Origin: Streptomyces sp. NBC_00353
GTDB taxonomy: Bacteria > Actinomycetota > Actinomycetes > Streptomycetales > Streptomycetaceae
Reading direction: 5' to 3'
DNA length: 64,000 nucleotides
Assembly (NCBI RefSeq): GCF_036108815.1
Contig: NZ_CP107985.1
Coordinates: 4,092,001-4,156,000, forward strand
Each line of letters opens with the position of its first letter. The stretch's first letter is position 1. Positions 8,615 through 16,675 of this stretch are shown here, in pieces. A program made the position numbers and the translations under genes. The notes beneath the pieces were generated by a model, which saw only the letters and a program-made list of their open reading frames with translations, made no database searches and was not told the DNA's origin.

Positions 8615-8818
8615 TCACCACCAGGGCGAGTCGAGGCGGCCTTCGATCGCCCTGATATGGCTGCGGGCGCAGTTGTCACAGAAGTACTGGCGTCTGCCGT
8701 TCTCCACGGAGCAGACCCAGGTCGGCGGCGCGTACTCGCTGTCGGCGGCGGTGCCGCACCGGGCGCACACCACGACATGCGCGCCCGGTTGTGCGGGGTG
8801 ATGAGTCTCCTCGTTCAC
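8615..8818 (-). CDS. Small zinc-ribbon protein
   Basis: This 67-residue protein starts at GTG and has two CxxC pairs (CARC near residue 18 and CDNC near residue 47) plus a further Cys (WVCSVENG), the arrangement of a zinc ribbon. It is rich in aromatic residues and ends in SPWW. Such small zinc-ribbon proteins are common in Streptomyces without assigned function. It is convergent with the ABC1 kinase gene (28 bp between stops) and could bind nucleic acid or protein. Confidence 0.8.
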   Translation of the reverse strand: MNEETHHPAQPGAHVVVCARCGTAADSEYAPPTWVCSVENGRRQYFCDNCARSHIRAIEGRLDSPWW

Positions 8819-8870
8819 CTCGTGACGATAACTCCGTCCCCGCGGCGCGGCACGTCACCACACAGCACGA

Positions 8871-8904
8871 CCGCGGGGCCGGTCCGTTCGGACCGGCCCC
8901 GCGG
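8871..8904 (-). terminator. Terminator hairpin after the small basic-protein gene
   Basis: Perfect 15-base arms (8871-8885 and 8890-8904) flank a 4-base loop (GTTC). It lies 80 bp beyond the stop of the minus-strand gene at 8985 and upstream of the zinc-ribbon gene, so it probably ends leftward transcription. The remaining bases between 8819 and 8984 hold nothing else I can identify. Confidence 0.8.
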
Positions 8905-8984
8905 AAGGGGTACTGACAAGAGGTAGTGATCGCTGCCGGGCAGAGCGGCTGTCCGGCAGCGGGTGGAGCGGTTCTTCGGCCTGA

Positions 8985-9155
8985 CTAGTGCATGACCGCC
9001 ATGGCCAGCGCGCGGCGGGCGCGCATCGAAGCGCGCTCCGCCCGGCGCTGCATCCGCCGGGCGGAGACCAGGCGCACGGCCTGGCGCTCCGCGTCGGCTT
9101 CCCTCAGGCGGTCGTGCATATGCGCACGAGCCAGAGCTTCTGGGATGAGTTGCAT
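8985..9155 (-). CDS. Small basic hypothetical protein
   Basis: This 56-residue protein starts at the ATG at 9155, with AGGA 9-10 bases upstream. It is a single Arg/Ala/Met-rich amphipathic helix (repeats such as RRMQRRAERASMRARRAL) with about 13 arginines, so it is highly basic and may bind nucleic acid or ribosomes. It lies 185 bp downstream of wblC on the same strand and could be co-transcribed with it. The 185-bp spacer has no other ORF with support. I do not recognise a family beyond conserved small Streptomyces protein. Confidence 0.65.
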   Translation of the reverse strand: MQLIPEALARAHMHDRLREADAERQAVRLVSARRMQRRAERASMRARRALAMAVMH

Positions 9156-9340
9156 TTCACGGGTCCTGTTCTGACGCGAGTCGTTCGCGCCGATGCTTGT
9201 GACGTTCGGTGTTGCGGAGCCGACGGGCTCATTCGTGGGGACGGACATTGGTGCCTGATTTCGGGGATCGTGGGTTCGGGGACGGTCGATGGTTCCGATG
9301 CGCTTCATGGGTTTGGGGGCCGTGACCTCCAGGCCGGCGA

Positions 9341-9709
9341 TCACGCCGCGACCGGGTTCTTGCGCGGACGGCCACGCGGCCGCTTGCGAGCGACGACGAC
9401 GCCCTGGATGAAGAGCTCGCCACCCCAGACACCCCACGGCTCGCGGCGCTCCTTGGCGCCGGCGAGGCAGGCCTCGACGAGCGGGCAGGTGCGGCAGAGG
9501 GACTTGGCGTACTCGACATCGGCCGGCGACTCGGCGAAGAAGACCTCCGGGTCGTAGGAGCGGCAGGGGACGGGCACGCCGAGGTTCTCGATGGCGTCGT
9601 CGAGCGCGGTGAGCGCAGTGAGGGGGATCAAGGTGGAGTCCTCCGTGAGGCCGGGCGGGGGGATCGTTTCGGAAGGCGGTACGGACGGGGCGTGCGCTTC
9701 GAGTTGCAC
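9341..9709 (-). CDS. wblC: WhiB7-type transcription factor WblC
   Basis: This 122-residue WhiB protein has the four cluster-binding cysteines C49, C72, C75 and C81, the G[VI]WGG turn (93-97) and an AT-hook RGRPRK (112-117). The AT-hook is specific to the WhiB7/WblC branch. It activates intrinsic resistance to ribosome-targeting antibiotics by binding sigma-A region 4 and AT-rich DNA just upstream of the -35. The start is the GTG at 9709 with GAGGA upstream. Expression is probably controlled by the leader described below (upstream ORF plus terminator) and by autoactivation. It sits between a small basic protein and uvrD2, as in mycobacteria. Confidence 0.95.
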   Translation of the reverse strand: MQLEAHAPSVPPSETIPPPGLTEDSTLIPLTALTALDDAIENLGVPVPCRSYDPEVFFAESPADVEYAKSLCRTCPLVEACLAGAKERREPWGVWGGELFIQGVVVARKRPRGRPRKNPVAA

Positions 9710-9814
9710 GGTGGTGGTGTCCTCGTCTGGTCGTTCCGGCCGGTCGGCCGGGTGGCTGTTGGTACCGGGTGCTGCTTGTCCCGAGGCGCCTCTTCGCTGT
9801 GTCGTCCGTTTGGA

Positions 9815-9858
9815 CAAAACAAAAGGGCCGCGGATCCCGAGTGGGGTTCCGCGGCCCT
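9815..9858 (-). terminator. Intrinsic terminator/attenuator in the wblC leader
   Basis: On the minus strand an 11-bp perfect G+C stem (9848-9858 with 9824-9834) is followed immediately by TTTTGTTTTG. This is an unusually good intrinsic terminator for Streptomyces. It lies 23 nt after the upstream ORF stop and about 105 nt before wblC, so transcription must read through it to express wblC. Confidence 0.85.
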
Positions 9859-9881
9859 GAAGGCGCCGGCCTGATGGTCCA

Positions 9882-10208
9882 TCAGGCTGGATCGCTCCAG
9901 GGTTCAGGCCCACGGAAGGCCCACATCTTGTGGTGGTGCGTCGTCTGCTGCTCGGCTCCGGCACCGACTGCCGCAAAGGCATAGGCCGCCTTGGCCTGTC
10001 CCTTCGCTACTGCTGCCGTCGGTGCCTGGGCCGGTCGCTCATTGCGCTCCCGCACGGGGAGGCTCGCCAGGGACAGCGGGCTGACGGCGGAAATGCCGGA
10101 CAGACCGGTGCCACGCAGCGAAGATTCCGAAGAGCAGGCGAGGCCGAGCGAGCAGGCGGAGACGACCGACAGATCGGTCATTTTGTTGGTCTCGATGATG
10201 CTGATCAC
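9882..10208 (-). CDS. Long upstream ORF in the wblC leader
   Basis: A 108-codon ORF starts at the GTG at 10208 behind a very strong GAGGAGG Shine-Dalgarno (8-nt spacing) and ends 23 nt before the terminator. The peptide is Ser/Ala/Leu-rich in its first half, then charged, with a His-His-His-Lys-Met-Trp stretch near the end, and matches no family I know. Its position between the WhiB7-type promoter and the terminator suggests it senses translation: slowed ribosomes would change leader folding and permit read-through into wblC. Whether the full 108 residues or only initiation matters is unknown. Confidence 0.7.
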   Translation of the reverse strand: MISIIETNKMTDLSVVSACSLGLACSSESSLRGTGLSGISAVSPLSLASLPVRERNERPAQAPTAAVAKGQAKAAYAFAAVGAGAEQQTTHHHKMWAFRGPEPWSDPA

Positions 10209-10321
10209 GACAATCGCCTCCTCTCGGCGTCTCGGGGGGACCGGGCTTGCCGGTCCTGCGTATTCGGATAAGTACAGCACGGGGTGAGGGCTTCAGAGAA
10301 GTCGCTGTTCCCGTGGTTAAG

Positions 10322-10362
10322 AACCTATGGTGATGACTGGGGCGGGCGCAAACTATTTTTTC
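10322..10362 (-). promoter_or_regulatory. Candidate WhiB7-responsive promoter of wblC
   Basis: Reading the minus strand, an A/T tract (AAAAAATAG, complement of 10352-10362) directly precedes a TTGCGC -35 (10346-10351). It is followed by an 18-bp spacer and a TAGGTT -10 (10322-10327). An A/T-rich block touching the -35 is the known WhiB7 promoter signature. Transcription would start near 10314, giving a leader of about 600 nt. It begins just past the uvrD2 stop. Confidence 0.7.
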
Positions 10363-10374
10363 GACGAGTTTTTC

Positions 10375-12579
10375 TCACACCTCGTCGTCGTCTCCTCCGA
10401 GCCCCTCGTCTGGGTCCTGGCCTGCGCATATGGCCAGCACGGCGGCGCCGAACCGGTCCAACTTCCGGACACCGACCCCGGAGATTCCCGCCAGTTCACC
10501 GTCGCTGCCCGGGACCGCCTCCGCGATCGCGATCAGCGTCTTGTCGGTGAACACGCAGTAGGCCGGCTGGCCGATCTCCTTGGCCTGTTCCGCGCGCCAG
10601 TCGCGCAGCCGTTCGTAGAGCGCCTCGTCCATGTCGGAGGGGCAGTCCTCACAGCGCATCAGCTTCATCTCGCCCGCGTCGGTGAGGGTCCTGCCGCAGA
10701 CCCGGCACAGGGCGGGGCCACGGCGCCTGCGCTTGGCCACCGCCGGCCGCTCGATGCCTCCCCCGGCGCTTCCCCCGGTGCCGGCCGCGCCGCGGCCGCC
10801 GCCGAGCGCCGCCGAGCCGGGGCGCAGCCCGTTCAGGAAGCGGCTCGGGCGCCGTCCGCCGCGGCTGCCGGGCGACCGGGACAACGACCAGGACAACGAG
10901 AGATGGAAGCGTGCTCGGGTGACGCCGACGTACAGCAGCCGGCGCTCCTCCTCGATCTGCTCGTCGGTCTTGGCGTACGTGATCGGCATCATGCCCTCGG
11001 TCAGCCCGACCAGGAACACGGCGTCCCACTCCAGGCCCTTCGCCGAGTGCAGTGATGCCAGCGTGATTCCCTGGACCGTGGGGGCGTGCTGGGCTGCCGC
11101 CCGCTCGTCCAGCTCCGCCACCAGGTCGGAGAGCGTCGCCCCCGGCTTGGCCTGTTCGAAGTCCTCGGCCAGCCGGACCAGGGCGGCCAGGGACTCCCAT
11201 CGGTCGCGCACCGCCCCGGAGCCGGCGGGCGGCTCCGTGGTCCATCCCTTGGTGGAGAGCACCGCCCGCACCTGCGAGGGCAGCCCCTCCGCGTCGTCGA
11301 GCAACGAGTCGTTGCCCCCGGCACGGGCGGCGCCGCGCAGGGCGACGCCCGCCTCCCGTACCTCCGCGCGCTCGAAGAAGCGCTCCGCTCCCCTCAGCTG
11401 GTACGGCACGCCCGCGTCGGACAGGGCCTGCTCATACACCTCGGACTGGGAGTTGACCCGGTAGAGCACGGCGATCTCGCCGGCCGGGACGCCCGCAGCG
11501 ATCAGATCGCGGATCCGGCGGGCGGTGCCCTCGGCCTCGGCGGGCTCGTCCGCGTACTCCGTATAGGCCGGCTCCGGCCCCCGCTCCCGCTGCGAGACCA
11601 GTTCGAGCCGGTGCTCGGCGGCGCGGCCGCGGGCCTGGCCGAGCACGCCGTTGGCGAGATGGACGACCTGGGGCGTGGAGCGGTAGTCCCGAACCAGCTT
11701 GACCACGGTCGCGTTCGGGTGGCGGGTGCGGAAATTCAGCAGGTGGTCGGGGGTAGCCCCGGTGAACGAGTAGATCGTCTGACCGGCGTCCCCGACGACG
11801 CACAGGTTGTCCCGGTCGCCGAGCCAGAGGTCGAGGAGTCGCTGCTGGAGCGGGCTGACGTCCTGGTACTCGTCGACCACGAAGTGCTGGTACTGGCGGC
11901 GGACATGGTCGGCGATGTCATGGCGGTCCTGGAGGATCGCGACGGTGAGCAGCAGCACATCCTCGAAGTCGATCACCGAGCGGTCGCGCTTCAGCTGCTC
12001 GTACATCGCGTAGATCTGGGAGATCTCGGCCGGATCGCGCGGGGCGTCCCGCTGGGTCTTGGCGACCACGGCCGGGTAGTCGGCGGGCACGGTCTGGGTG
12101 ACCTTCGCCCACTCGATCTCGCTGGTGACGTCCCGCAGCTCGTTGCGGTCGAGCCGGATGCGGCAACGGGCGGCTGCTTCGGCGACCAGCTGGACCTTGC
12201 GCTCCACCAGCCGCGGCAGATCACCACCGACTGCTTTCGGCCAGAAGTACTGGAGCTGTCGCAGGGCGGCGGAGTGGAACGTCCGCGCCTGCACCCCTGC
12301 CGCGCCGAGCTGGCGCAGCCTGCCCCGCATCTCGCCCGCGGCCCGGTTGGTGAACGTGACAGCCAGCACACTCGTCGGCTGAAGTATCCCGGCACGCACC
12401 CCGTACGCGATGCGGTGCGTGATCGCTCGCGTCTTGCCCGTACCGGCTCCGGCCAGCACACACACCGGACCGTGCAGGGCCAGGGCGACCTCGCGCTGCT
12501 CGGGGTCCAGCCCGTCGAGCACGGCGTCCGCCGACTCGGGGACCCGGGGGAAGAGAGAGGAATGCGTTGCTGATGTCAC
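10375..12579 (-). CDS. uvrD2: UvrD2-type superfamily 1 DNA helicase with HRDC domain
   Basis: This 734-residue ATP-dependent 3'-5' helicase has Walker A GAGTGKT (44-50), DEYQD (Walker B), QTIYSFTGA and a GVTRAR motif VI region, so all SF1A motifs are present. The C-terminal part has a tetracysteine zinc-binding segment (CRVC...RCEDC, about 605-625) and then an HRDC domain (about 640-725), which is the UvrD2 arrangement of actinobacteria. The start is the GTG at 12579; the frame is open further upstream but that extension runs into the divergent mycoredoxin promoter and lacks similarity. Role: DNA repair and unwinding. Confidence 0.92.
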   Translation of the reverse strand: MTSATHSSLFPRVPESADAVLDGLDPEQREVALALHGPVCVLAGAGTGKTRAITHRIAYGVRAGILQPTSVLAVTFTNRAAGEMRGRLRQLGAAGVQARTFHSAALRQLQYFWPKAVGGDLPRLVERKVQLVAEAAARCRIRLDRNELRDVTSEIEWAKVTQTVPADYPAVVAKTQRDAPRDPAEISQIYAMYEQLKRDRSVIDFEDVLLLTVAILQDRHDIADHVRRQYQHFVVDEYQDVSPLQQRLLDLWLGDRDNLCVVGDAGQTIYSFTGATPDHLLNFRTRHPNATVVKLVRDYRSTPQVVHLANGVLGQARGRAAEHRLELVSQRERGPEPAYTEYADEPAEAEGTARRIRDLIAAGVPAGEIAVLYRVNSQSEVYEQALSDAGVPYQLRGAERFFERAEVREAGVALRGAARAGGNDSLLDDAEGLPSQVRAVLSTKGWTTEPPAGSGAVRDRWESLAALVRLAEDFEQAKPGATLSDLVAELDERAAAQHAPTVQGITLASLHSAKGLEWDAVFLVGLTEGMMPITYAKTDEQIEEERRLLYVGVTRARFHLSLSWSLSRSPGSRGGRRPSRFLNGLRPGSAALGGGRGAAGTGGSAGGGIERPAVAKRRRRGPALCRVCGRTLTDAGEMKLMRCEDCPSDMDEALYERLRDWRAEQAKEIGQPAYCVFTDKTLIAIAEAVPGSDGELAGISGVGVRKLDRFGAAVLAICAGQDPDEGLGGDDDEV

Positions 12580-12783
12580 CCCGCCATGCTGCCAGGTCGG
12601 GAGAGGCGGACGCGGAAGTTGTCCACAGGGGAGCGGTATCCGTCGTATTAATGCAGGGGCGGCTGCGGGAATGGCGGCCAGGTCACGTACGTTCCACTCC
12701 CTGCGGGGGGCACCTTTCCAGCTTTTCCGCCGGACGCGGCAACGCAACGTGACGAGACGAACGAGACAGAGGAGCGGGAAAAC

Positions 12784-13026
12784 ATGCCGGGCACTGTGAC
12801 GATGTACAGCACCACGTGGTGCGGTTACTGCCGTCGGCTCAAGGGCCAGATGGACCGCGAGGGCATCACGTACAACGAGATCAACATCGAGCAGGACCCG
12901 GAGTCCGCGGCCTTCGTCGAGAAGGCCAACGGGGGCAACCAGACCGTTCCGACCGTGCTCTTCTCGGACGGTTCGACGCTGACGAACCCCTCGCTGGCCC
13001 AGGTGAAGCAGAAGATCGGCGTCTGA
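12784..13026 (+). CDS. mrx1: Mycoredoxin (glutaredoxin-like)
   Basis: This 80-residue thioredoxin-fold protein has the mycoredoxin active site CGYC (C13-C16), and TVPTVLFSDG with the conserved cis-proline in the substrate-binding region. Mycoredoxin-1 reduces mycothiol-protein mixed disulfides, using mycothiol and mycothione reductase. The ATG at 12784 follows GAGCGGGAAAAC. It is divergent from uvrD2 across 204 bp, the same pairing as in M. tuberculosis. Confidence 0.92.
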   Translation: MPGTVTMYSTTWCGYCRRLKGQMDREGITYNEINIEQDPESAAFVEKANGGNQTVPTVLFSDGSTLTNPSLAQVKQKIGV

Positions 13027-13043
13027 TCGCGCGCGCTTGCGCT

Positions 13044-13061
13044 CTTCGCGCCGGCGCGAAG
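13044..13061. terminator. Short perfect palindrome after mycoredoxin
   Basis: An 18-base perfect palindrome lies 17 bp after the mycoredoxin stop. It has no loop beyond the tightest bases and no U-tract, so termination is plausible rather than certain. A second, imperfect complementarity (about 13104-13160) lies before the folD stop. Confidence 0.5.
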
Positions 13062-13179
13062 TGCCAGGGCTAAGAGCCCGCACGAAGGGCCGGCACCAAG
13101 AGCCCACGTGAACGCCCGCTGCCTTCCGGTCGCCCCGGAGGACGGCGGGTGTTCGCGTACCCGGAAGCCGGGCTTCGGG

Positions 13180-14046
13180 TCACGCCACCGCGACGCCGAG
13201 CTGCCGGACCGCCGCCGCGACCGTCTGCTCGAGGAGCACCGCGATGGTCATCGGTCCGACACCGCCCGGGACCGGGGTGATCAGCCGCGCCCGCTCGACG
13301 GCTGTCTCGAAGTCGACGTCGCCGACGTTGCCCTCGTTGTAGCCGGCGTCGATCACCACGGCGCCCGGCTTGATGTCCGCACCGGCGATGAAGCGTGGCT
13401 TGCCGACCGCGGCGAGGAGGACGTCCGCCTCCCGCACGATCGACGAGAGGTCGGCCGTCCGTGAGTGGCAGTACGTCACGGTGGCGTCCCGGCCGAGCAG
13501 AAGCATCCCGGCGGGCTTGCCGAGGATGGCGCTGCGCCCCACGACGACCGCCTGCTTTCCGGCGAGGTCGACGTCGTACTCGTCCAGCAGGCGGATGATT
13601 CCGCCGGGCGTGCAGGAGACGAAGCCGGGCAGGCCGAAACTCATCGTCGCGAACGAGTGCATGGTGACCCCGTCGACGTCCTTGGCCGGATCGATCGCTT
13701 CGAAGGCGGCGCGTTCGTCGATGTGCGGTCCCACAGGGTGCTGGAGCAGGATGCCGTGGACACCGGGGTCGGCCGACAGTGCGGTGACCGCGTCGACCAC
13801 ATCCTGTGTGGTGGAGGTGGCAGGAAGGGCCACGTGCCGCGACTCGATGCCTGCGCTCTCGCACCGGCGACGCTTCATCCGGACGTAGGTCACCGAGGCC
13901 GGGTCTTCCCCGACCAGCACCGTCGCCAGGCAGGGTGCCTTCCCGGTGCGCAGCCGGAGTTCGGCTGCCGTCGCCGCGCTGGTTTCGATGATCCTGCGGG
14001 CGAGGGCGGTGCCGTCCATCGGACGGGCTGTCTGGATCTGGGCCAC
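13180..14046 (-). CDS. FolD-like methylenetetrahydrofolate dehydrogenase/cyclohydrolase, divergent
   Basis: This 288-residue protein is started at the GTG at 14046 behind AGGAG (6-nt spacing). Conserved elements include the SVTYVRMK segment with Y54 and catalytic Lys58, DVDG (123-126), GRSAILGKP (the NADP-site loop) and PVPGGVGPMT. The usual (V)QLPLP substrate loop is replaced by LQHPVGP (101-107), and the PCTP segment by SCTPGG. FolD interconverts methylene-, methenyl- and formyl-tetrahydrofolate. The substituted loop suggests a paralogue with altered substrate handling, or a distinct FolD subfamily. Confidence 0.85.
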   Translation of the reverse strand: MAQIQTARPMDGTALARRIIETSAATAAELRLRTGKAPCLATVLVGEDPASVTYVRMKRRRCESAGIESRHVALPATSTTQDVVDAVTALSADPGVHGILLQHPVGPHIDERAAFEAIDPAKDVDGVTMHSFATMSFGLPGFVSCTPGGIIRLLDEYDVDLAGKQAVVVGRSAILGKPAGMLLLGRDATVTYCHSRTADLSSIVREADVLLAAVGKPRFIAGADIKPGAVVIDAGYNEGNVGDVDFETAVERARLITPVPGGVGPMTIAVLLEQTVAAAVRQLGVAVA

Positions 14047-14234
14047 GTTTCGCTCCTGGGTGTCACGAGGATCGCGAGGATCACGGTGTGTCGCCCAGGC
14101 GCACGGCATCGACGGTTGTCGAGAGTCTCGTCGGACCGCTCCCCGGTGGTGCTCCACCTCAGCGCCAGTCACGGCCCGGGGCCAGATTAGTGCGCCGTCG
14201 TCTCTTCGGGGGAGAAACCGGCGCGGTCCTGAAG

Positions 14235-14266
14235 GCGCGACCGGGCCACGCACGCCCCGGTCGCGC
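14235..14266 (-). terminator. Terminator hairpin after nudC
   Basis: Eleven-base complementary arms (14235-14245 and 14256-14266) enclose a 10-base loop. It lies 15 bp past the nudC stop in the direction of minus-strand transcription. The remainder of 14047-14281 contains the folD promoter region with no further recognised site. Confidence 0.7.
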
Positions 14267-14281
14267 GCCGAGCAGCGCGCG

Positions 14282-15226
14282 TCAGCCGACGCTGCCCGGC
14301 CTCGGGAGCGGCTTGCCGTACCAGAGTTCGATCAGACGTGCCGCGATCGAGATGCCGAACGGCGGCAGGACCTCGCCCGACTCGAAGGCCGCCGTCAGGT
14401 CCTCGCGGGAGAACCAGCGGGCCTCCTCGATCTCCTCGCCGTCCACATTGATCTCCGACGAGGTGGCCCGGGCCATGAAACCGAGCATCAGGCTCGACGG
14501 GAACGGCCAGGGCTGGCTGGCGATGTACTCGACCTCGCCGACCGTGACGCCCGCCTCCTCGAACACCTCGCGGGCCACGGACTGCTCGATCGACTCCCCC
14601 GGCTCGACGAAGCCCGCGAGCGTCGAGAAGCGGCCTTCCGGCCAGTGCACCTGACGGCCCAGCAGAGCACGGTCCTGGTCGTCCGTGACCAGCATGATCA
14701 CTGCGGGGTCGGTGCGCGGGTAGTGCTCGGCGCCGCAGGCCTGGCAGCGACGGATGTGGCCGGCCGCCGCGATGACCGTGCGTTCGCCGCAGCGGGAGCA
14801 GAAGCGGTGCAGCCGCTGCCAGTTCTCCAGCGCCACCGCGTGCACCATCAGCCCCGCGTCGCGGGGGCCGAGCAGCAGTCCGGCCTCACGCAGGCCGGCC
14901 GGGCGGGCAGGCTGGTCCATGCGGCCGGGCAGGGAGTCCTTCTGGAGCGCGAAGTAGCTGACGCCGTCCTCGTCGGTGCCGAGGAAGTAGCGGTGGGTCT
15001 CGGTGACCGGAGCCTCGAAGGCCGGGGTCATGACGATCTCCGTACCGCCGTCGGCCGTGTCGTCGATCAGCACCTGCCCGCCCGAGACCACGAAGACGCG
15101 GGTGGTCGGGTGGCTCCAGGCGGCGGAGAGCCAGGCCTCGTCGAGGCGGTGGTGCGCGGCGCGGTCGATGCCGCTGGGCGCGGTGAGACCGATGGGCCGG
15201 TCTGTCGCGTTGTCGAAGGTGCTCAC
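14282..15226 (-). CDS. nudC: NAD+ diphosphatase (NADH pyrophosphatase)
   Basis: This 314-residue protein has an N-terminal NudC-type domain, a four-cysteine zinc ribbon (CSRCG...CQACG), a Nudix box (GFVEPGES...REVFEEAG) and, after it, the SQPWPFPSS motif diagnostic of NudC proteins. These enzymes hydrolyse NAD(H) to NMN(H) and AMP and can remove NAD caps from RNA. The start is the GTG at 15226. It lies 44 bp downstream of the M20 peptidase gene on the same strand. The M. tuberculosis homologue occupies the same relative place near uvrD2. Confidence 0.92.
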   Translation of the reverse strand: MSTFDNATDRPIGLTAPSGIDRAAHHRLDEAWLSAAWSHPTTRVFVVSGGQVLIDDTADGGTEIVMTPAFEAPVTETHRYFLGTDEDGVSYFALQKDSLPGRMDQPARPAGLREAGLLLGPRDAGLMVHAVALENWQRLHRFCSRCGERTVIAAAGHIRRCQACGAEHYPRTDPAVIMLVTDDQDRALLGRQVHWPEGRFSTLAGFVEPGESIEQSVAREVFEEAGVTVGEVEYIASQPWPFPSSLMLGFMARATSSEINVDGEEIEEARWFSREDLTAAFESGEVLPPFGISIAARLIELWYGKPLPRPGSVG

Positions 15227-15270
15227 AGGTGCTTCCTACTCCCCCGGGACGGTTCGGGTGTTCAGAGGAT

Positions 15271-16665
15271 TCAGCGGAGTGCGGCCGACAGCTCGCCCCA
15301 CAGGTGGGCGGTGGTCTCCACGCCCTTGAGCAGGAGATCGAGTTCGACCTTCTCGTTGGGGGCGTGCCAGCCGTCGGACGGTACGGAGATGCCCAGGAAG
15401 AGGACGGGTGCGCCGAGCACGTCCTGCAGGTCGGCGGCGGGTCCCGAGCCTCCTTCGCGGGTGAAGAGGATCTTCTGGCCGAAGGCCCGTCCCATGGCTC
15501 GGGCCACGGCCTGCAGGGCGGGGTGGTCCAGCGGGGTCAGGCAGGGACGGGTGGCGGGGGCGAAGGTGATCCGGTGGCGGATGCCGGCCGGGAACCGCGC
15601 CTCGGCCCAGACGCGGACGGCCTGCTGGACGTGGTCGGGGTCCTGGCCGGCGACCAGCCGGAAGCTGATCTTCACCAGGGCGGAGGACGGAATGATGGTC
15701 TTGCTTCCGGCACCCTGGTAGCCGCCGCCGATGCCATTGACCTCGGCGGTGGGGCGCGCCCAGATGCGTTCCAGCGTGGAGTAGCCGGCCTCGCCCGTCG
15801 TGGCCTGCGACTTGGCGGAGCGCAGCCAGGTGTCCTCGTCGAAGGGGAGCTCGGCGAAGAGGGCGCGCTCGGTGTCGGTGAGTTCCGTCACGCCGTCGTA
15901 GAAGCCGGGGATCGCGACCCGTCCGTCCGCGTCGTGCAGCGCGGCGACGAGGCGGGCCACGGCGGTCGCCGGATTGGGGACGGCGCCGCCGAACGACCCG
16001 GAGTGGATGTCCTGCTCGGGGCCGTACAGCTCGATCTCGCACTCGGCGAGGCCGCGCATGCCCGTGCAGACCGTCGGGGTCGTCTCGTCCCACATGCCGG
16101 TGTCGGAGACGATCACGGCGTCCGCCGCCAGACGCGCCGCCTGCTGCTCGACCAGGGAGCGGAAGTGCGGGGAGCCGGACTCCTCCTCGCCCTCGACGAG
16201 GAGCTTGAGGTGTACGGCGGGGGTGGTGCGGCCGGTGGTGGCGAGGTGAGCCCGGACGCCGAGGGTGTGGAAGAACACCTGGCCCTTGTCGTCGGCCGCG
16301 CCGCGCCCGTACATCCGGCCGTCCCGGATCACCGGTTCGAACGGATCGGTGTCCCAGCCGTCCTCCCGGGCTGCGGGCTGCACGTCGTGGTGCCCGTAGA
16401 CGAGGACGGTCGGAGCGTCCGGGTCGTCGGACGGCCACTCGGCGAAGACCGCGGGCGCACCTGCGGTCTCCCAGATCTCCGTGACCGGGAAGCCGGTCTC
16501 CTTGAGCTTGGCGGACAGCCACTCGGCGCTGCGTCGTACGTCTCCGTCGTGCTCCGGCTGGGCGGAGACGGAGGGGATCCGCAGCCACTCGGCGAGGTCG
16601 TCGAGGAAGGCTGTGCGGTGCTGCTCGGTGTACGTACGGACGGCGCTGTCCGGTGTGTCGCTCAT
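15271..16665 (-). CDS. M20 family dipeptidase
   Basis: This 464-residue cytoplasmic zinc peptidase has the family metal-ligand motifs GHHDVQP (first His and catalytic Asp), GRGAADDKG (bridging Asp) and EGEEESGS (general base Glu plus ligand), with a dimerisation domain inserted in the middle. The length is normal for M20 dipeptidases (carnosinase/CPG2 type). ATG at 16665; it ends 44 bp before nudC and begins 10 bp after the adnB stop, so it may be co-transcribed with adnB. Substrate specificity is not readable. Confidence 0.92.
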   Translation of the reverse strand: MSDTPDSAVRTYTEQHRTAFLDDLAEWLRIPSVSAQPEHDGDVRRSAEWLSAKLKETGFPVTEIWETAGAPAVFAEWPSDDPDAPTVLVYGHHDVQPAAREDGWDTDPFEPVIRDGRMYGRGAADDKGQVFFHTLGVRAHLATTGRTTPAVHLKLLVEGEEESGSPHFRSLVEQQAARLAADAVIVSDTGMWDETTPTVCTGMRGLAECEIELYGPEQDIHSGSFGGAVPNPATAVARLVAALHDADGRVAIPGFYDGVTELTDTERALFAELPFDEDTWLRSAKSQATTGEAGYSTLERIWARPTAEVNGIGGGYQGAGSKTIIPSSALVKISFRLVAGQDPDHVQQAVRVWAEARFPAGIRHRITFAPATRPCLTPLDHPALQAVARAMGRAFGQKILFTREGGSGPAADLQDVLGAPVLFLGISVPSDGWHAPNEKVELDLLLKGVETTAHLWGELSAALR

Positions 16666-16675
16666 GGTCTTGAGC

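Noticed and set aside
12580..13107. N-terminal extension of the uvrD2 frame to 910 codons
   Set aside because: It overlaps the divergent mycoredoxin gene and lacks similarity; the GTG at 12579 fits UvrD2 length.
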